A stretch of 64,000 bases of DNA from positions 2,522,161 through 2,586,160 of the forward strand of contig CM074815.1 of assembly GCA_037447605.1 (NCBI GenBank), in the 5' to 3' direction. This DNA is from Zygnema circumcarinatum (lineage: Eukaryota; Streptophyta; Zygnematophyceae; Zygnematales; Zygnemataceae). The position numbers and the translations under genes were made by a program. The first letter of the stretch is position 1. Each line of letters begins with the position of its first letter. Below are positions 39,874 to 51,370 of the stretch, in pieces. Below the pieces are notes generated by a model. It saw only the letters and a program-made list of their open reading frames with translations. It did not search any database and was not told the DNA's origin.

Positions 39874-40813
39874 TCAGAGAAGGAGTACGTCGCGAATTGC
39901 GAAAACGATGGTGGGGTTTCTCAGCCAGGACAAATGGAGTACTCCTTCTTCCTGCATGGCAAACTCTGCCCTAAATCTTCCTGAGTGTAGTTCCACACTG
40001 GAAGGGAGGGAGGGAGGGAGGGACGGAGGAGAAGAGAGAGTAAAACAATCCACTAGAACCTTTCCCCAAAAGTTTATTTTGCAGTGATTACAACCTTATT
40101 TGAAGGTTTGAGGGTTGAAAACTCGAAAGACCTCACAAAGGACCAGTATGACACTACCTGCCTTAAAAGGGTTATGACTAAGCCCCTCCCTTGCCAGAGA
40201 CTGGGTTCATTTTATAACTTCATCAAGGTTTTATTTAGACGGAATAACTTTCCTACACACATACTCCTTCCAATCATTTACCTGAAAACTTTCGATTCAA
40301 GAGACCATCCTCATGTGAAGAAGCTTCGCGTTCCATGTCCGATCCTTCAACTGGCTCCCTCCCTCCCTCACTGAGAGAGCCATCCTTTGGTTCGCAGTTC
40401 CGTGACCCCCAACAAGCTTCAGTTGCAGAGAGCAGGCTTTGCCTCTCAGAGAGGGTTTGTCGACTCAAATTTCTTTTTTCAATTTTTGGGGCGTCACATT
40501 CGACATATTTCCTTCTAAAATCCAAAATTTCGGTATTTGATTCTGAAGGAAGATTCGTTTTTTCTTCTCGATGTTTTTCTGAACTCGACCTTTTTGAAAA
40601 TGGAGCATTGCCCGCCTGAAACTGTTTAATTTTCTCCGTAAAATTCTTAGCTTTATGAGGTGAAGTTTCGATTCTCTTTAGTTTGAATCTGTCTTCGAAG
40701 GCATCGTCGTTCCAAATCTCAAAATCGGTTGTAACGTGAGAATGTTCCTGCACAACCCAAGAAAAAAAAAGTTTTAAGAAAAGGTAATGAATTACCGACT
40801 TTTTGGATTTCAT
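39874..40813 (-). CDS. Unrecognised three-exon gene, about 196 residues
   Basis: Minus-strand model: 40796-40813 (MKSKKS), 40282-40747 and 39874-39980. Boundaries are GT-AG (TCG|GTAATT; TTGTGCAG|G; TCAG|GTAAAT; ACTCAG|GA) and all phases agree. The protein is hydrophilic and charged (EIWNDDAFEDRFKLKRIE..., many Ser/Lys/Glu) and ends with a hydrophobic segment (VLHLSWLRNPTIVFAIRDVLLL, about 22 residues, interrupted by Arg/Asn). I do not recognise the family. The first exon is only 18 bases and is the weakest part; the central exon could instead be an internal exon of a larger gene. The telomere-like array begins only about 10 bases upstream of the start codon. Confidence 0.4.
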
Positions 40814-40823
40814 TTAGTCTTTA

Positions 40824-41242
40824 CTTTAGGGTTTAGAGTTTCAGGTTTCAGATTTAGCGTTTAAGGGTTCAAGAGTTCGGGATCAGGGTTTAAGGTTTCA
40901 AAGGTTCAGGGTTTAAGGTATCGGGTTCAGAGTTTCGGGTTCGGGTTTAGGGTTTAAGGTTTAGAGTTCAGGAATTAAGATTCAGGAAGTAGGGTCTAGG
41001 GTTCAAGGTTCAGGAATCAGGGTTCAATATTTAGGGTTTAAGGTTCAAGGAATTAGGGTTCAGGAACTAGGGTTTAGGGTTCAAGAAATAAGGGTTCAGG
41101 AATTAGGGTTTAGGGTTCAAGGTTCAGGAATCAGGGTGCAGGATTTAGGGGTTTCGGGTTCAAGGAATTAGGGTTCAGAAATCAGGGTTTAGGGTTCAAA
41201 GAATTAGGGTTCAGGAATTAGGGTTTAGGGTTCAAGGTTTGC
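40824..41242 (-). repeat. Interstitial telomere-like array (degenerate TTTAGGG)
   Basis: About 420 bp of imperfect TTTAGGG / TTCAGG / ATTAGGG / AAGG-T units, all in the same strand sense. Higher-order repeat: TTAGGGTTCAGGAATTAGGGTT. Plant-type telomere motif. Too degenerate and internal to be a real chromosome end. Confidence 0.85.
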
Positions 41243-42160
41243 ACGCAGTACCGCGAGCGGGCCGGCCACAACCCTCCGCTGAAAAAACGAATGGCTCGGC
41301 GCCGCGCTGAGCGGCTTCGGCTTTTTTTCAAACTCCGCGGCTTCTCTGCAAAGCTACCCACACAGCTCAAAACCCTGAACCCTGCAACCGTAATCTCAAG
41401 TAAAAAAAAAAAGCAGTCCCTCTAAAACCCTAAGAGAGAGAACGCCCGATTTGTGAGGGGCGACATCAGTTCAATTATTATTTTACACAGACTCAGAAAA
41501 TTTCCCCGTGGGCAAAAAAATTACATTTCTGTCCCTCTTTTTCGCTTTCGCGCAATCGCGTCCTCCAAAGTCTGCTGAAGGCCTCCTCCCATTCGGGCGG
41601 GCAGTCCGGGCAGCAGGAGAAAAAAATTGGGGAAAAATATTCTGGGGAGGGGAGACTGGGGTTTAGGGTTTAGAGCCTGCAGGGACGCGAGAACCAGAAG
41701 ATCGTTAATACGATACGATATGCCACGATACGATACGATACGATATGTCTCTATATATTGCGATATGACTACACGGCATACGATACGAAAACCTGCAGGT
41801 GCAGTACTGTTCATGGCACGGGGCAAGGCTGCCGTACATGTACGGTATCGCACGGATCGGCCCGTACAATCCTTCTCTCTCCCTCGTCCTCTCCCTCCCT
41901 CTCCCTCTGTCGTCTCCTCACCGCCCACCGCCGAGTCAACGCCTCACATAATCCTTTGTGTGTTATTAGAAAAGTAAGGCACTTAGATTGTAAATAAGGA
42001 GACAGGAGGAAGGAATGGGGGGAAAGGGGGGAGAGAGAGGGACAGCGCAGAGAGAGAAAGTGGCGAAATCAGCACAACATAAAACTGTTCAATTGTTGTG
42101 CCACGAACATGGACCCATCTTTCTCCATGTTTGATTCAATGAACAAACCAGCATTCGGTT
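41243..42160. other. Spacer with (CGATA)n stretch
   Basis: A minus-strand reading frame (41521-41640) with a basic C-terminus (AIARKRKRG) is short and unsupported. CGATA repeats are listed separately. Remainder AT-rich with small CT/GA tracts. No gene called. Confidence 0.35.
41709..41790. repeat. (CGATA)n pentanucleotide repeat
   Basis: ACGATACGATATGCCACGAT continuing as CGATACGATACGATATG, then CGATATGAC and CGATACGAA. Similar motifs occur at 47835-47860 and 55820-55890. Confidence 0.75.
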
Positions 42161-42349
42161 ATTATTGCTGAGGCAACATTCCCGAATAAAAAACATCATT
42201 TTTTGCTATCTTATGTCTTCCTCTTCCTCCGTTCTCCCACTCCCACTCCCTCCCTCTTCCCACTCTCCCTTCCCTCTCCCTAAACCTCCCTCTCTCCCTC
42301 CTTCACTCCCTCCCTCGTTTCCTTTCTCCCTCCCTCCCTCCCTCTCCCT

Positions 42350-43290
42350 GACCCTCCCACTCTCACTCCCACTCCCTACCCCTCCCTCACCCTACCCCTC
42401 CCTACACCCTTCCTCTCCCTACCCATCCCACTCCCTACATCTCCCTCTCCCTATCCCACCCTTCCTCTCCCTACCCCTCTCTTCCTCTCCCTATCCATCT
42501 CTCCCTCTCCTTACTCCACCCTTCCTCTCCCTACCCCTCTCTTCCTCTCCCTACCCCACCCTTCCTCTCCCTACCCCTCTCTTCCTCTCCCTATCCTTCT
42601 CTTCCTCTCCCTACCCCTCTCTCCCTCTCCCTACCCCACCCGTCCGCTCCCTACCCCTCTCTTCCTCTCCCTACCCCTCTCTCCCTCTCCCTACCCCTCT
42701 CTTCCTCTCCCTACCCCTCTCTTCCTCTCCCTACCCCTCTCTCCCTCTCCCTACGCCACTCTTCCTCTCCCTACCCCTCTCTTCCCTCTCTTCCTCTCCC
42801 TACCCCTCTCTCCCTCTCCCTCCCCCCCTCCCCCTCTCCCTACCCCTCTCTTCCTCTCCCTACCCCTCTCTTCCTCTCCCTACCCCTCTCTCCCTCTCCC
42901 TACCCCACCCTTCCTCTCCCTACCCCTCTCTTCCTCTCCCTACCCCACCCTTCCTCTCCCTACCCCTCTCTCCCTCTCCCTACCCCACCCTTCCTCTCCC
43001 TACCCCTCTCTTCCTCTCCCTATCCTTCTCTTCCTCTCCCTACCCCTCTCTCCCTCTCCCTACCCCACCCTTCCTCTCCCTACCCCTCTCTTCCTCTCCC
43101 TACCCCTCTCTTCCTCTCCCTACCCCTCTCTTCCTCTCCCTACCCCTCTCTCCCTCTCCCTACGCCACTCTTCCTCTCCCTACCCCTCTCTTCCTCTCCC
43201 TACCCCTCTCTCCCTCTCCCTACCACACCCTTCCTCTCCCTACCCCTCTCTTCCTCTCCCTACCCCACCATTCCTCTCCCTCCCACTCCC
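42350..43290. repeat. Polypyrimidine minisatellite, about 20-bp unit
   Basis: Over 40 tandem copies of CTCTCCCTACCCCTCTCTTC with variants (CTACCCCACCCTTC, CTATCCTTCTC). The 480-residue Ser/Leu/Pro frame across it is a repeat artefact. It ends about 15 bases before the XS-XH stop codon. Confidence 0.95.
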
Positions 43291-43301
43291 TTCTTCTACC
43301 A

Positions 43302-46300
43302 TCAGCGCCTCTTCTGCGTCTTTTTTCGACGGCCGTTTTCTGCTATTTGGAAGCACTCCCCGCAGTAGTCCAGAACCTCTCCCAGAGTGGCCATCCTCTT
43401 TTTCGTAAAATTCCACGGAATTTCTATGCAGTAGTTCCCGCTCGCGTTGTATTCCTCGCGTTCAAAGACCGCTCGAACCACATCGTCATACACTTCTTCT
43501 CCGTACTCCGTCTTCAACTGAAGCAGTTCCACGTTGCCGCTATCGACAACTCTCTACAAAAAAAAAAAAAAAAAAGGGGGGGAGGGGGAGAAAAAGTAAA
43601 AAAATAAAAGTCAACAAATTTCAACACATTTTTTTCAGGAGGTTGAATCTTACGTTTATTCAAAGTCAATTTCTTTTTTGAAATAAGGATTTCAGGATTA
43701 ACCTTTTCTTTGCCGTTTTCTAAAATTGTTTTCAACGGCATAAAATGTGGGAATGCGATCTTATCCTGCCACTTGGACAGAAGCTTAGCGCACTCTTCCT
43801 CCGATTTTCCCCTCTTCTCGAACTCACTCATCCACTTTTTCGCATTCAAATCCGCGGTCAAATACAAGCCGATTTTAGTCGACGTTTCAGTCATAAGATT
43901 CTTGACACAGTTTTTTCGAAGGACCTGAAATACAAATAAAAAAAAATAATAAAAAATTAGAAATTCTTTTTCACATTAAACAACACAAGTCACATCGTTC
44001 TTTGAATTGACTTTCCCATTCTGTGCCTATCCAACTTCTCATCCCACCTTCCTAAAAGCGCACGCACGCACACACAAAAGAGAGAGATACATATGATTGA
44101 CTTAATAAGATGTGTAAGTGATGATTTAACTCATGTCGATTGATGATATCAGACACGACAAAAGGCATTGATGACGTCTATATGATATGATGATAACATC
44201 ATGTAAAAAAAGAAAATGAAAAGAGAAACAAATTTACATGACATCATTAACATATGACCTACATCATACAAACATCATCAATGCCCTTCGTCGTGTCTGA
44301 CATCATCAATCAACATGAGCTAAATCACCACTTGGCATCCTAAACCAATCACACATCTCACATCTCTCTCACTCTTTAACTCTCTATCTCTTTTAAATCA
44401 CTGATAACATCAACAACATCATCACCATAAAGACTATTTCACTCACCTTTATAGCAGATTTCCTGCCTTCAACTACCTCAATGTTGAGTTCTCGTTCTGT
44501 TTTACTCAAATAATTATTTTGCATCCTCAAGTCCTCTACCTCGTCCTCTGCTCCTTCTTGAGCCTCCCGCTCCCTCCGCTGGGACTCTTCCAAATCAGAC
44601 CTCAATTTCTGAATCCTTTCTTCCATATTTCTTTTCTCTGCCTGCGTTTGGTTTCAAAAAATGAAAAAACCTACGGGATTGAGAACGGAAAAAAAAAGCA
44701 TTGAAATTTGTTTTTGAATAAGACTAACCACAAAATGGAAACTCGAGAAAAGTACCAAAAAAAAAAGCAATCACCTCATGTTTTTCTGCCAGCAGGGCCC
44801 GACTCTCCTCCAATCGCTGCCTCTTGTTCCGCTCTTCGCCCTCCTAAACGCGACGATGCGAAAACCAAATGCACACACAACTGTCCATTAGAATATCGTA
44901 TTTTCGGGCCAACCCCCCCTCCTCCCCTCCCTTTCCCTCCCCCTTCGCCCTCCCCTCTTCACCTACCCCCTCACTCCTCCCCCCCCACTCTCCTCCTTTC
45001 CCCCCTGCCCATCGCTCCCCTTCCCTCCCACCTCCCTTCCTTCCCTCCCACCTCCCCACCTACCCTCTCCTTCCTCCATATAAACCTTCCTCACCCTCTC
45101 GTTTCCCCTCCTCCCCCATCCGCCCCCCCATTCCTTTACCCGTCCCTCTCCCATTCCCCCTCCCTCTCCCCCCCCCCTCCTCCCCCCTCTTCCTCTCCTT
45201 GCGCAGCCCGCGGCGCACCTCTCTCTTCGCCGCCGCTTCAATCTTTAGAAGATCTGACCCCCGCCCTCAAAGAAATGTGTTACCACTCACATGAAAATAA
45301 ATTACGTAAGACTATCTGAAAAAAATGTACAGATTCTCTCTCTCTCTCTCTCTCTCTCTCGCTCTCTCTGCACCCACCCTCTTCATGTGTCTTCTTCACC
45401 GCCTCCAGCCGTAGATTTGCGCGCTGCCTCTCGTATTCTTCAGCCTAGATGCCACACATTCTAAAGAAAAATTAAACTCACCTTCTCTCACTCTCACACT
45501 CTCTCTCTCTCATACACATACGCACACCTCCCCACGCGCGAGCGCAAAGCAAAAACAAAAAAATCTTTCACCTTTGTCTCATTATCAGTTGCTATAGCTA
45601 CCCCTCTCCTCCTTCAACTCTCTCCCCGTCCAAATTCTCTCTCCCCCCCCCCTCCCCCCCGCCCTCCCCTCTCTCCACATCTCACCCGCTCTCTCATCTA
45701 CTAGCAGAACTCTCACCTCAGAAAATGTTTTAGTGCACGTATGCTTCTGAAAATAATTCTTTAAACTTGGCGGCCAACGGGATGCTTTTGGATTCCCACT
45801 CCCATCAAAAGGCAGCGTCTTTTCGCTCTGCATGTCGGCCTTTGTGACCAGCCACGCATAAAAATCCTTTCTAGTCTCGGAATAGTTTAAAAACCAATCC
45901 TGTCGTCCATGCCCGTCTTGCTTAAAGGATTTTTCCAACATCTCAGCTTGCAATCCCATAGCCTCTTCACCGAATATTACGAGACCCACACCTGTATGGC
46001 CGTCCCGATCTGACCAAAAAAGACAAATTCTTTTTATCAAATTTTTACACCAAAAAGTTCTCCCTTAATCCACCTCACCTGCACAACTTTTCTCTCTTCA
46101 CACTCACTCGTCCTATTTAAGGCACCCTCCCTCCCTCCCTCCCTCCTTCCCCCTCCCCNNNNNNNNNNTCCCTCCCTCCCTCCCTCCCTCCCTCCCTCCG
46201 AACCAGCCTCACCATAGAAGACCCGCGCTTCGCGCACATGGAACTGTTTGAAGCTTTCAAAGAGTCTTTCCCGCGTCGGGCCCTCTTTGGGCCCTTTCAA

Positions 46301-46401
46301 GTTTGTGATCGGTGTTTGCACCATAGCCTTCCAAGGCCAAGCGTACGCTACCTCCTAAGCAAGAGAAGAGAGAGAGAGTGAGAGAGAGAGGGACAGAGAG
46401 C

Positions 46402-46455
<54 letters not shown>

Positions 46456-47427
46456 AAAGAACAGCGAGTAGAGAGGAAGCAAACCAAGCAGCGGTGAGGT
46501 GAAATGGGTCACAAAAAGAATATGAACACACTTCCAAACAAAAAAATGGATAAGAAAGACGGAACTGATTCTAAAATATGGACACTACGGACGTCACAAG
46601 GAGGAACTTTTCCCCCTCCCTCCTCCCCCGCCCCTCCCCTTCCTCCCTCCCCCCCCCCCTCCCTCCCCCTTCCCCCTTGTTACCTTCGTCACAGGCGGCA
46701 CAGGCGGCAGCACTTCAATCGATTCCGCCTTCTCTTTCGACTTCTGTTTGTCGTTTTCCGCCGCCGCCGCCTCGTAAATCGCCTTATGGACTCCGCGGGT
46801 TCGGGCGTCTCCATTGACTTGCCACGTGGCCCGGGCGTGCTCCAAGAGGTGCTGCAACTCGAATTCCTTTTTTAGTTTGCCTGCGGCAGAAAAAAATAAG
46901 TAAGGAGAATGAAAAAACCGCAGAAAAAAAGAGTAAGCAAAACAAAAATAACGAAATTGTAAATAAGAAAAAGTAAGGGGCTCATCGCTCTCTCTTTTCT
47001 CTCTATCTCTCTCTCTCTCTCTCGCTTTCTCTCTCTCTCCCTCTCTCTTTCTCTTTTCTTCATACTTCCATTAGTTCTGCTGATTCAAAAAACATAAATA
47101 GGGAGAGGGAGCGAAGAGCGAGGGAGAGAGGGAATCAGCGGAAGCATTCGAAAGGAAGTATTAAGGAGAGAGAAAAACGGTGAGAGAGACAAGCGGGAAG
47201 AAAATTGAAAACTTAAATCCTTTTAACATTCAACAACATGAAAATCTGAAAATAAAGCGAGCCATAATATTTCTATCTAGTAGCTTACCTGTACATGCTG
47301 GACATCGGTAGTTTCCGTTTGCCCACTTGATGCCTTCCGCTTTAATCTGCTCCTTCATCTTCTTGCAGGCCTCCTCCTCTTCCTCCTCCTCGAATGGAAG
47401 ATCGTCAAAGTATGTAATGTCCTCCAT
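43302..47427 (-). CDS. XS-XH domain protein (IDN2/FDM-like, RNA-directed DNA methylation)
   Basis: Nuclear dsRNA-binding cofactor type of the SGS3/IDN2/FDM family. Eleven exons (minus): 47289-47427, 46684-46880, 46213-46354, 45686-46009, 45572-45597, 45400-45444, 45219-45242, 44775-44843, 44447-44641, 43654-43924 and 43302-43549. Phases agree, 559 residues. Order: acidic start, zf-XS (YRCPACTGK...LQHLLEHA), linker, XS (VAYAWPWKAMV... GHTGVGLVIF), Glu/Arg-rich coiled coil (about 270-390), XH (EYGEEVYDDVV, EYNASGNYCIEIPWNF, ATLGEVL). Three micro-exons of 24-45 bases (exons 5-7) encode coiled-coil segments and are the least certain. Alternative donors at 45717 or acceptor at 45591 are possible. 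A 10-N gap lies in intron 3. Some Cys/His spacing of zf-XS differs from angiosperm members. Confidence 0.85.
46159..46168. other. Assembly gap (10 N) in an XS-XH intron
   Basis: 10 N inside a CCCT repeat; harmless to the coding model. Confidence 0.99.
46355..46500. repeat. GA tract in XS-XH intron 2
   Basis: Mostly (GA)n on the plus strand, that is CT-rich on the transcribed sense strand. Typical of introns in this window. Confidence 0.8.
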
Positions 47428-48609
47428 GTAGCCTCAGTTCTGTTGCACACAACGGCTGTTTAAGGCTTGTGAAAATCACAAGGAAATACCAAAAGGAACA
47501 CGGACTCTTGAAAGGGAAAACGACAAGGAAACTCTGCCAATGAAGAAGGCTCCTTAATAGACTCCTTATGTCTCAGATAGCGAGCGCCTCCAAAAATATG
47601 GGGCTGTTTTCTCATCAGCGAAATTGTTGTTTCAGGATGTGATAGTGAATGTAAATCCTTCATTTTTTCTTGTTTGTGAAGGGACTGAGTAAAGAAAAAG
47701 TCTCTGTTGCGGGGACGCGCATGAATGCATGCGTTGCATGGTTCGATGAGATCAGAGGTGCAATGTATCTAGTCATTTTCACATTCTAGAAGATCCTGTT
47801 GCGTGCTTCGAAACAAGCCAAGATATTTTCCTGGCGATACAAGACGATACGATACGATACGCCATGTCATCTCCCCTGAAAACGTACCGTACAATTTATC
47901 CACGTGGGCAGTGGCTGATTGCCTGTTGAGCATACAGTACCCCATTTACTTATTCGATCCAAAAAATACCCTTAACGAATGCTGCTGCTGTACGGCAACG
48001 CAAAATTTGTGTAACAAAAAATGTTGCACTGTTGAATTCGCTGTTAAAATGAGTCAAGCTGTGGATTGAGCCTCCCTGTGCCTCTGCCCCGAAAAAGTTC
48101 TTCTTTTATTGGGAAAAAGACACACAAATTCTAAGTAAAGGCACCTAGCCAGTTAGCAAGTAGCTGCAGCACGGGGGTAGTGTGCGTAAACCATTTTTCA
48201 GACAGCCCAAAGTATTTTAGCCAATCGACTGTCGCCATTGGAGCCCACAAATGATGCTATGGCACTGGGCGGGCACATTCGTCGTTTTGGGACGTTAATA
48301 TCGGGATATTCTTGTCGTATATTATTATATCGTATTGTAGGTAGAAGTGTGGAACTGTACTGGTCCGAAACTGCGACATGGAGCAGGAAAGGTGAGAGTG
48401 GGGGACGGAGGGACGAGTGGGGGATAAGGAGCGAGAGAAAGAGGAGGGAGAGTGGGCGCAAAGGAGAGAGGAGAGAGACGGGAGACAGTGAGGAGAGAGA
48501 CAGGGGAGAGAGAGAGGAGAGAGGCAGGGGAGAGAGAGCGACGAGAGAGAGATAGAGGAGAGAGAGTCGAGAGAGAGACGAGAGAGATAGAGGAGAGAGA
48601 GGGGAGAGC

Positions 48610-48661
<52 letters not shown>

Positions 48662-48665
48662 AGCT
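47428..48665. promoter_or_regulatory. Divergent intergenic region (XS-XH / EngB)
   Basis: About 1.2 kb between two divergent genes. Holds a (CGATA)n stretch (47835-47860), then GA-rich low complexity (48385-48660) directly before the EngB start. A short frame at 47803-48069 has no support. No clear TATA box. Confidence 0.4.
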
Positions 48666-50566
48666 ATGGCTGCGCTCTCCCGCTCCCTCCTCAGCCCTTC
48701 CATGGCTTCGTCTCTCCAGACTGCCTTCGGCCGTACTGCCACGTGGCAGTCTATTCTTCCTCCACCCCCCACGTCTGCCTCCCTCTGGAGGTCCCGCGTG
48801 GAGCTTCGGAGCCTGACACGTGGCAGCGATTTGGAGGCGCCGCGTCGCGTGCAGGGGAGTGCAATTCTCGCCGATGAGCCTTTGATGTCTGACACGTGGC
48901 GTGACGTGGAAGCGACAGCTGGCGGTGTGGGACCCGCCCCTGCTGATGCGCTTGAAGGTCAGTGGACTCATTTTGCAAAGCCCACATGTCTTATGGGATG
49001 CTGAACCCTCTCATCAGGGGTTTAGGGCCTTGTAGGCCTCCAGAGTTTTAGGGTTTCGTCCTTTTCCTATTAAAGATTCATAGCATCCCCTCCCTCTCCT
49101 TCTCCCTCTCCCTAACTCATTCCCAAGGAAAACCCGAAATTTTGAAAATTTGACAGAATTCTCACGCCTGGTATTTGCCTGAACCCTTCAAATCCTGAAG
49201 ACATTGAACCCCAGATTCCTGGAATTGCCCCCAATTGCCAAACTCTCCTAAATTTCTTAAACTCTACCCCCCTCCCTCCCCCCGTTCCCAAGAGCTGACC
49301 ATGCGCCCCCTCGTCCTCCGTGCCGTGCAGCGGAACGGAACGGAACGGCGGGCCGTGATTCCCATGCAGAGAGCCTGGCCAGTGAGCAGCTGGTGTTCAC
49401 CAATATAACGCTGCCACCTGGCACGAACTCAAAAGTTAAACGTGCGGAGTTTGTGAAGAGCAGTGCTGAGGTGTCGCAATGTCCGAACGACACGCGGCCG
49501 GAGTTCGCTGTGATTGGCCGATCCAATGTTGGAAAATCGTCACTCATAAACATGTTGGTCAATAGGAGAGACCTCGCTCAAACTTCAAAGAAGCCCGGTA
49601 AGATTTTTTTTTGGTTTTTTAAAGCCTTCAGACCTTCTGGTATTTGGCACGATTGGTGTATTTATAGGCTGTTTATTTTTTATGTTATTTTTTAATTGTG
49701 AGTGGCCTCGGACATGCGCAGGCAAGACGCAGCTCATTAATCACTTCCTCATTAATGGCAGTTGGTACTTGGTCGACCTTCCGGGCTATGGGTACGTTCC
49801 CTCCCTCCCTCCTTCCCTCCCTCCCTCCCTCCCTCCCTCCCTCTCCCCCTCTCACCCTCCCTCCCTCCCTCCCTCCATCTCTCCCTCCCTCCCTCCCTCC
49901 CTCCCTCCCTCCCTCCCTCCCTCTCTTCCTCCCTCCCTCTTTCTCTCTGCAATTCTATGGTATGACGGTTTCATGATAGTATACATGTTTGGGAAATGTG
50001 ACGGTAAACTGTAACGAGCTTTTACGGAACGGAGACATGGAACTCTATGCAGGTACGCGAAGGTTCCGCAAGTGAAGAGGACGATCTGGAACGAATTCAC
50101 AAAGGAATATTTCTTACAGCGGAAAACGCTCGTGGCTGTGCTCCTATTGGTTGATGCTACGATTCCGCCACAACAAAGTGATTTCGAGTGTGCGGATTGG
50201 TTCGGACAAAACCAGGTGAAACCCATTCCCTATTCCCAGATCAAAAAAAAAAAAAAACAACTATTGAAAACCCTTATTCTTCATCGTCTGTAAAGATTTA
50301 GAAATGTCTGAACCCACACTCATCCATTTCACATTTTCTGGCTTTTGTAGATTCCGATAACAATCGTTTTCACAAAATGTGACCGCCGGAAAAAGCCGAA
50401 GAATGGCGGCAAACCTCCGCACGAGAACGTGAAGGCGTTTATAGAGGAGCTGAAAACTTACTATGCGGAGCTCCCTCCATGGATCATGACAAGTTCCGAA
50501 AACGGAATGGGAAAAGACGGACTGCTGACACATGTAGCGCAGCTCAGGAACTATTGGCAAACATGA
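48666..50566 (+). CDS. EngB/YihA-type GTPase, plastid- or mitochondrion-targeted
   Basis: TrmE-Era-EngA-EngB-Septin superfamily GTPase used in bacterial/organellar large ribosomal subunit assembly. Five exons: 48666-48957, 49331-49597, 49722-49791, 50053-50215 and 50351-50566. Phases agree, 335 residues. The N-terminal about 130 residues are Ser/Arg/Ala-rich with few acids at the start, as in a transit peptide. G1 GRSNVGKSS (about 159-167), G2 Thr in KPGKTQ, G3 DLPGYG (about 204), G4 TKCD (about 270; TKAD or TKID in most) and G5 near TSSENG. EngB tail [12 protein letters not shown]. Start ATG lies after a GA tract. A CCTC microsatellite fills intron 3. CACGTG motifs sit in exon 1. Confidence 0.93.
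48735..48905. promoter_or_regulatory. G-box motifs inside EngB transit-peptide exon
   Basis: Three CACGTG cores as GCCACGTGGCAG (about 48739), GACACGTGGCAG (about 48817) and GACACGTGGCGTGACGTGG (about 48894), all translated as part of TWQ, TRG and TWR. Same pattern as in ALS and cpSRP54. Confidence 0.4.
49797..49925 (+). repeat. (CCTC)n microsatellite in EngB intron 3
   Basis: About 130 bp of CCCT tetranucleotide repeat on the coding strand. ORFs through it are artefacts. Confidence 0.95.
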
Positions 50567-51370
50567 ACACTTCATAAGTTTCATGAATTACGCAAATATT
50601 TCATGAACTCCATATCTCTCTTTCATAAGGAGCTTGGAGCAGCATATGTGGTGGATGGGTTGTGGAGAGCATTGCATGGAGGGATGGCCCATGATTATGG
50701 CTTCATCATTCACGTTATGGAACGCAAGTTGTATATGTATGTTTGTGTGTGAGAGAGAGGAGAGACAGAGGGAGAGAGGGGGGGGAAGAATGAGAGGGAG
50801 GGAGAGTGGGAGGGAGGCAGAGAGGGAGTGAGATCGATCCAACCCCTCTAATTTGGTAGTATGTTTCATTTGCTGACTGAAAATTCACAAAGCATTTTAT
50901 TATCACTCTTAAGCGAAAACCTAATTCCGGCATTCCTACAAACTGACCTACATTGTTCTCTTTACTCCCAACTGCAACTTACGGCAAATGAGCGACGGTG
51001 GCACTGCCTACAAATTTTTACATGTCGGTCCTAACCGGGCAGCCAAGGAAAAAAAAAACTACTTCTTGACCCTCCAACTGCACCCCGAGTCTCACTTTCT
51101 TCCGATCATCCACTGGTTGCTGACGTCATCGTTGAACTCGTTGAACTAAAGTGGCCCTAAAAACTAAGTAATAGATCTATCTCCGACTCCCGAGGGGTCC
51201 AAAAAAAAGAAAACCCCACAATCGAGTAGACCCTTAAACCCTAAACCCTCCTTAACCCTAAACCCTAAACCCAAGCAAACTATACAATTGACGGCGGAAC
51301 GGAAAGCGAAGGCATGGAACGCGGCGTCCCCCTCCCGTGATTCACATTCATTCGATTTTGACTAAAGTTT
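50567..51370. other. Convergent 3' flanks of EngB and AT-hook genes
   Basis: 3' UTRs, a short GA tract (50745-50835), and CCCTAAA telomere-like repeats (51230-51275) close to the AT-hook stop. No gene seen. Confidence 0.45.

Noticed and set aside
40824-41242. True telomere or scaffold end
   Set aside because: The array is degenerate and flanked by unique sequence on both sides.
41521-41928. Minus-strand 135-residue ORF ending in a basic tail
   Set aside because: Mostly CGATA and purine repeat; no compatible splice to neighbours, no recognised domain.
42165-43607. 480-residue Pro/Ser/Leu-rich ORF
   Set aside because: Made entirely by a 20-bp CT minisatellite, then overlaps the XS-XH last exon in antisense.
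47803-48069. 88-residue ORF upstream of EngB
   Set aside because: Starts in AT-rich spacer, contains the CGATA repeat, no splice sites or recognisable motif.
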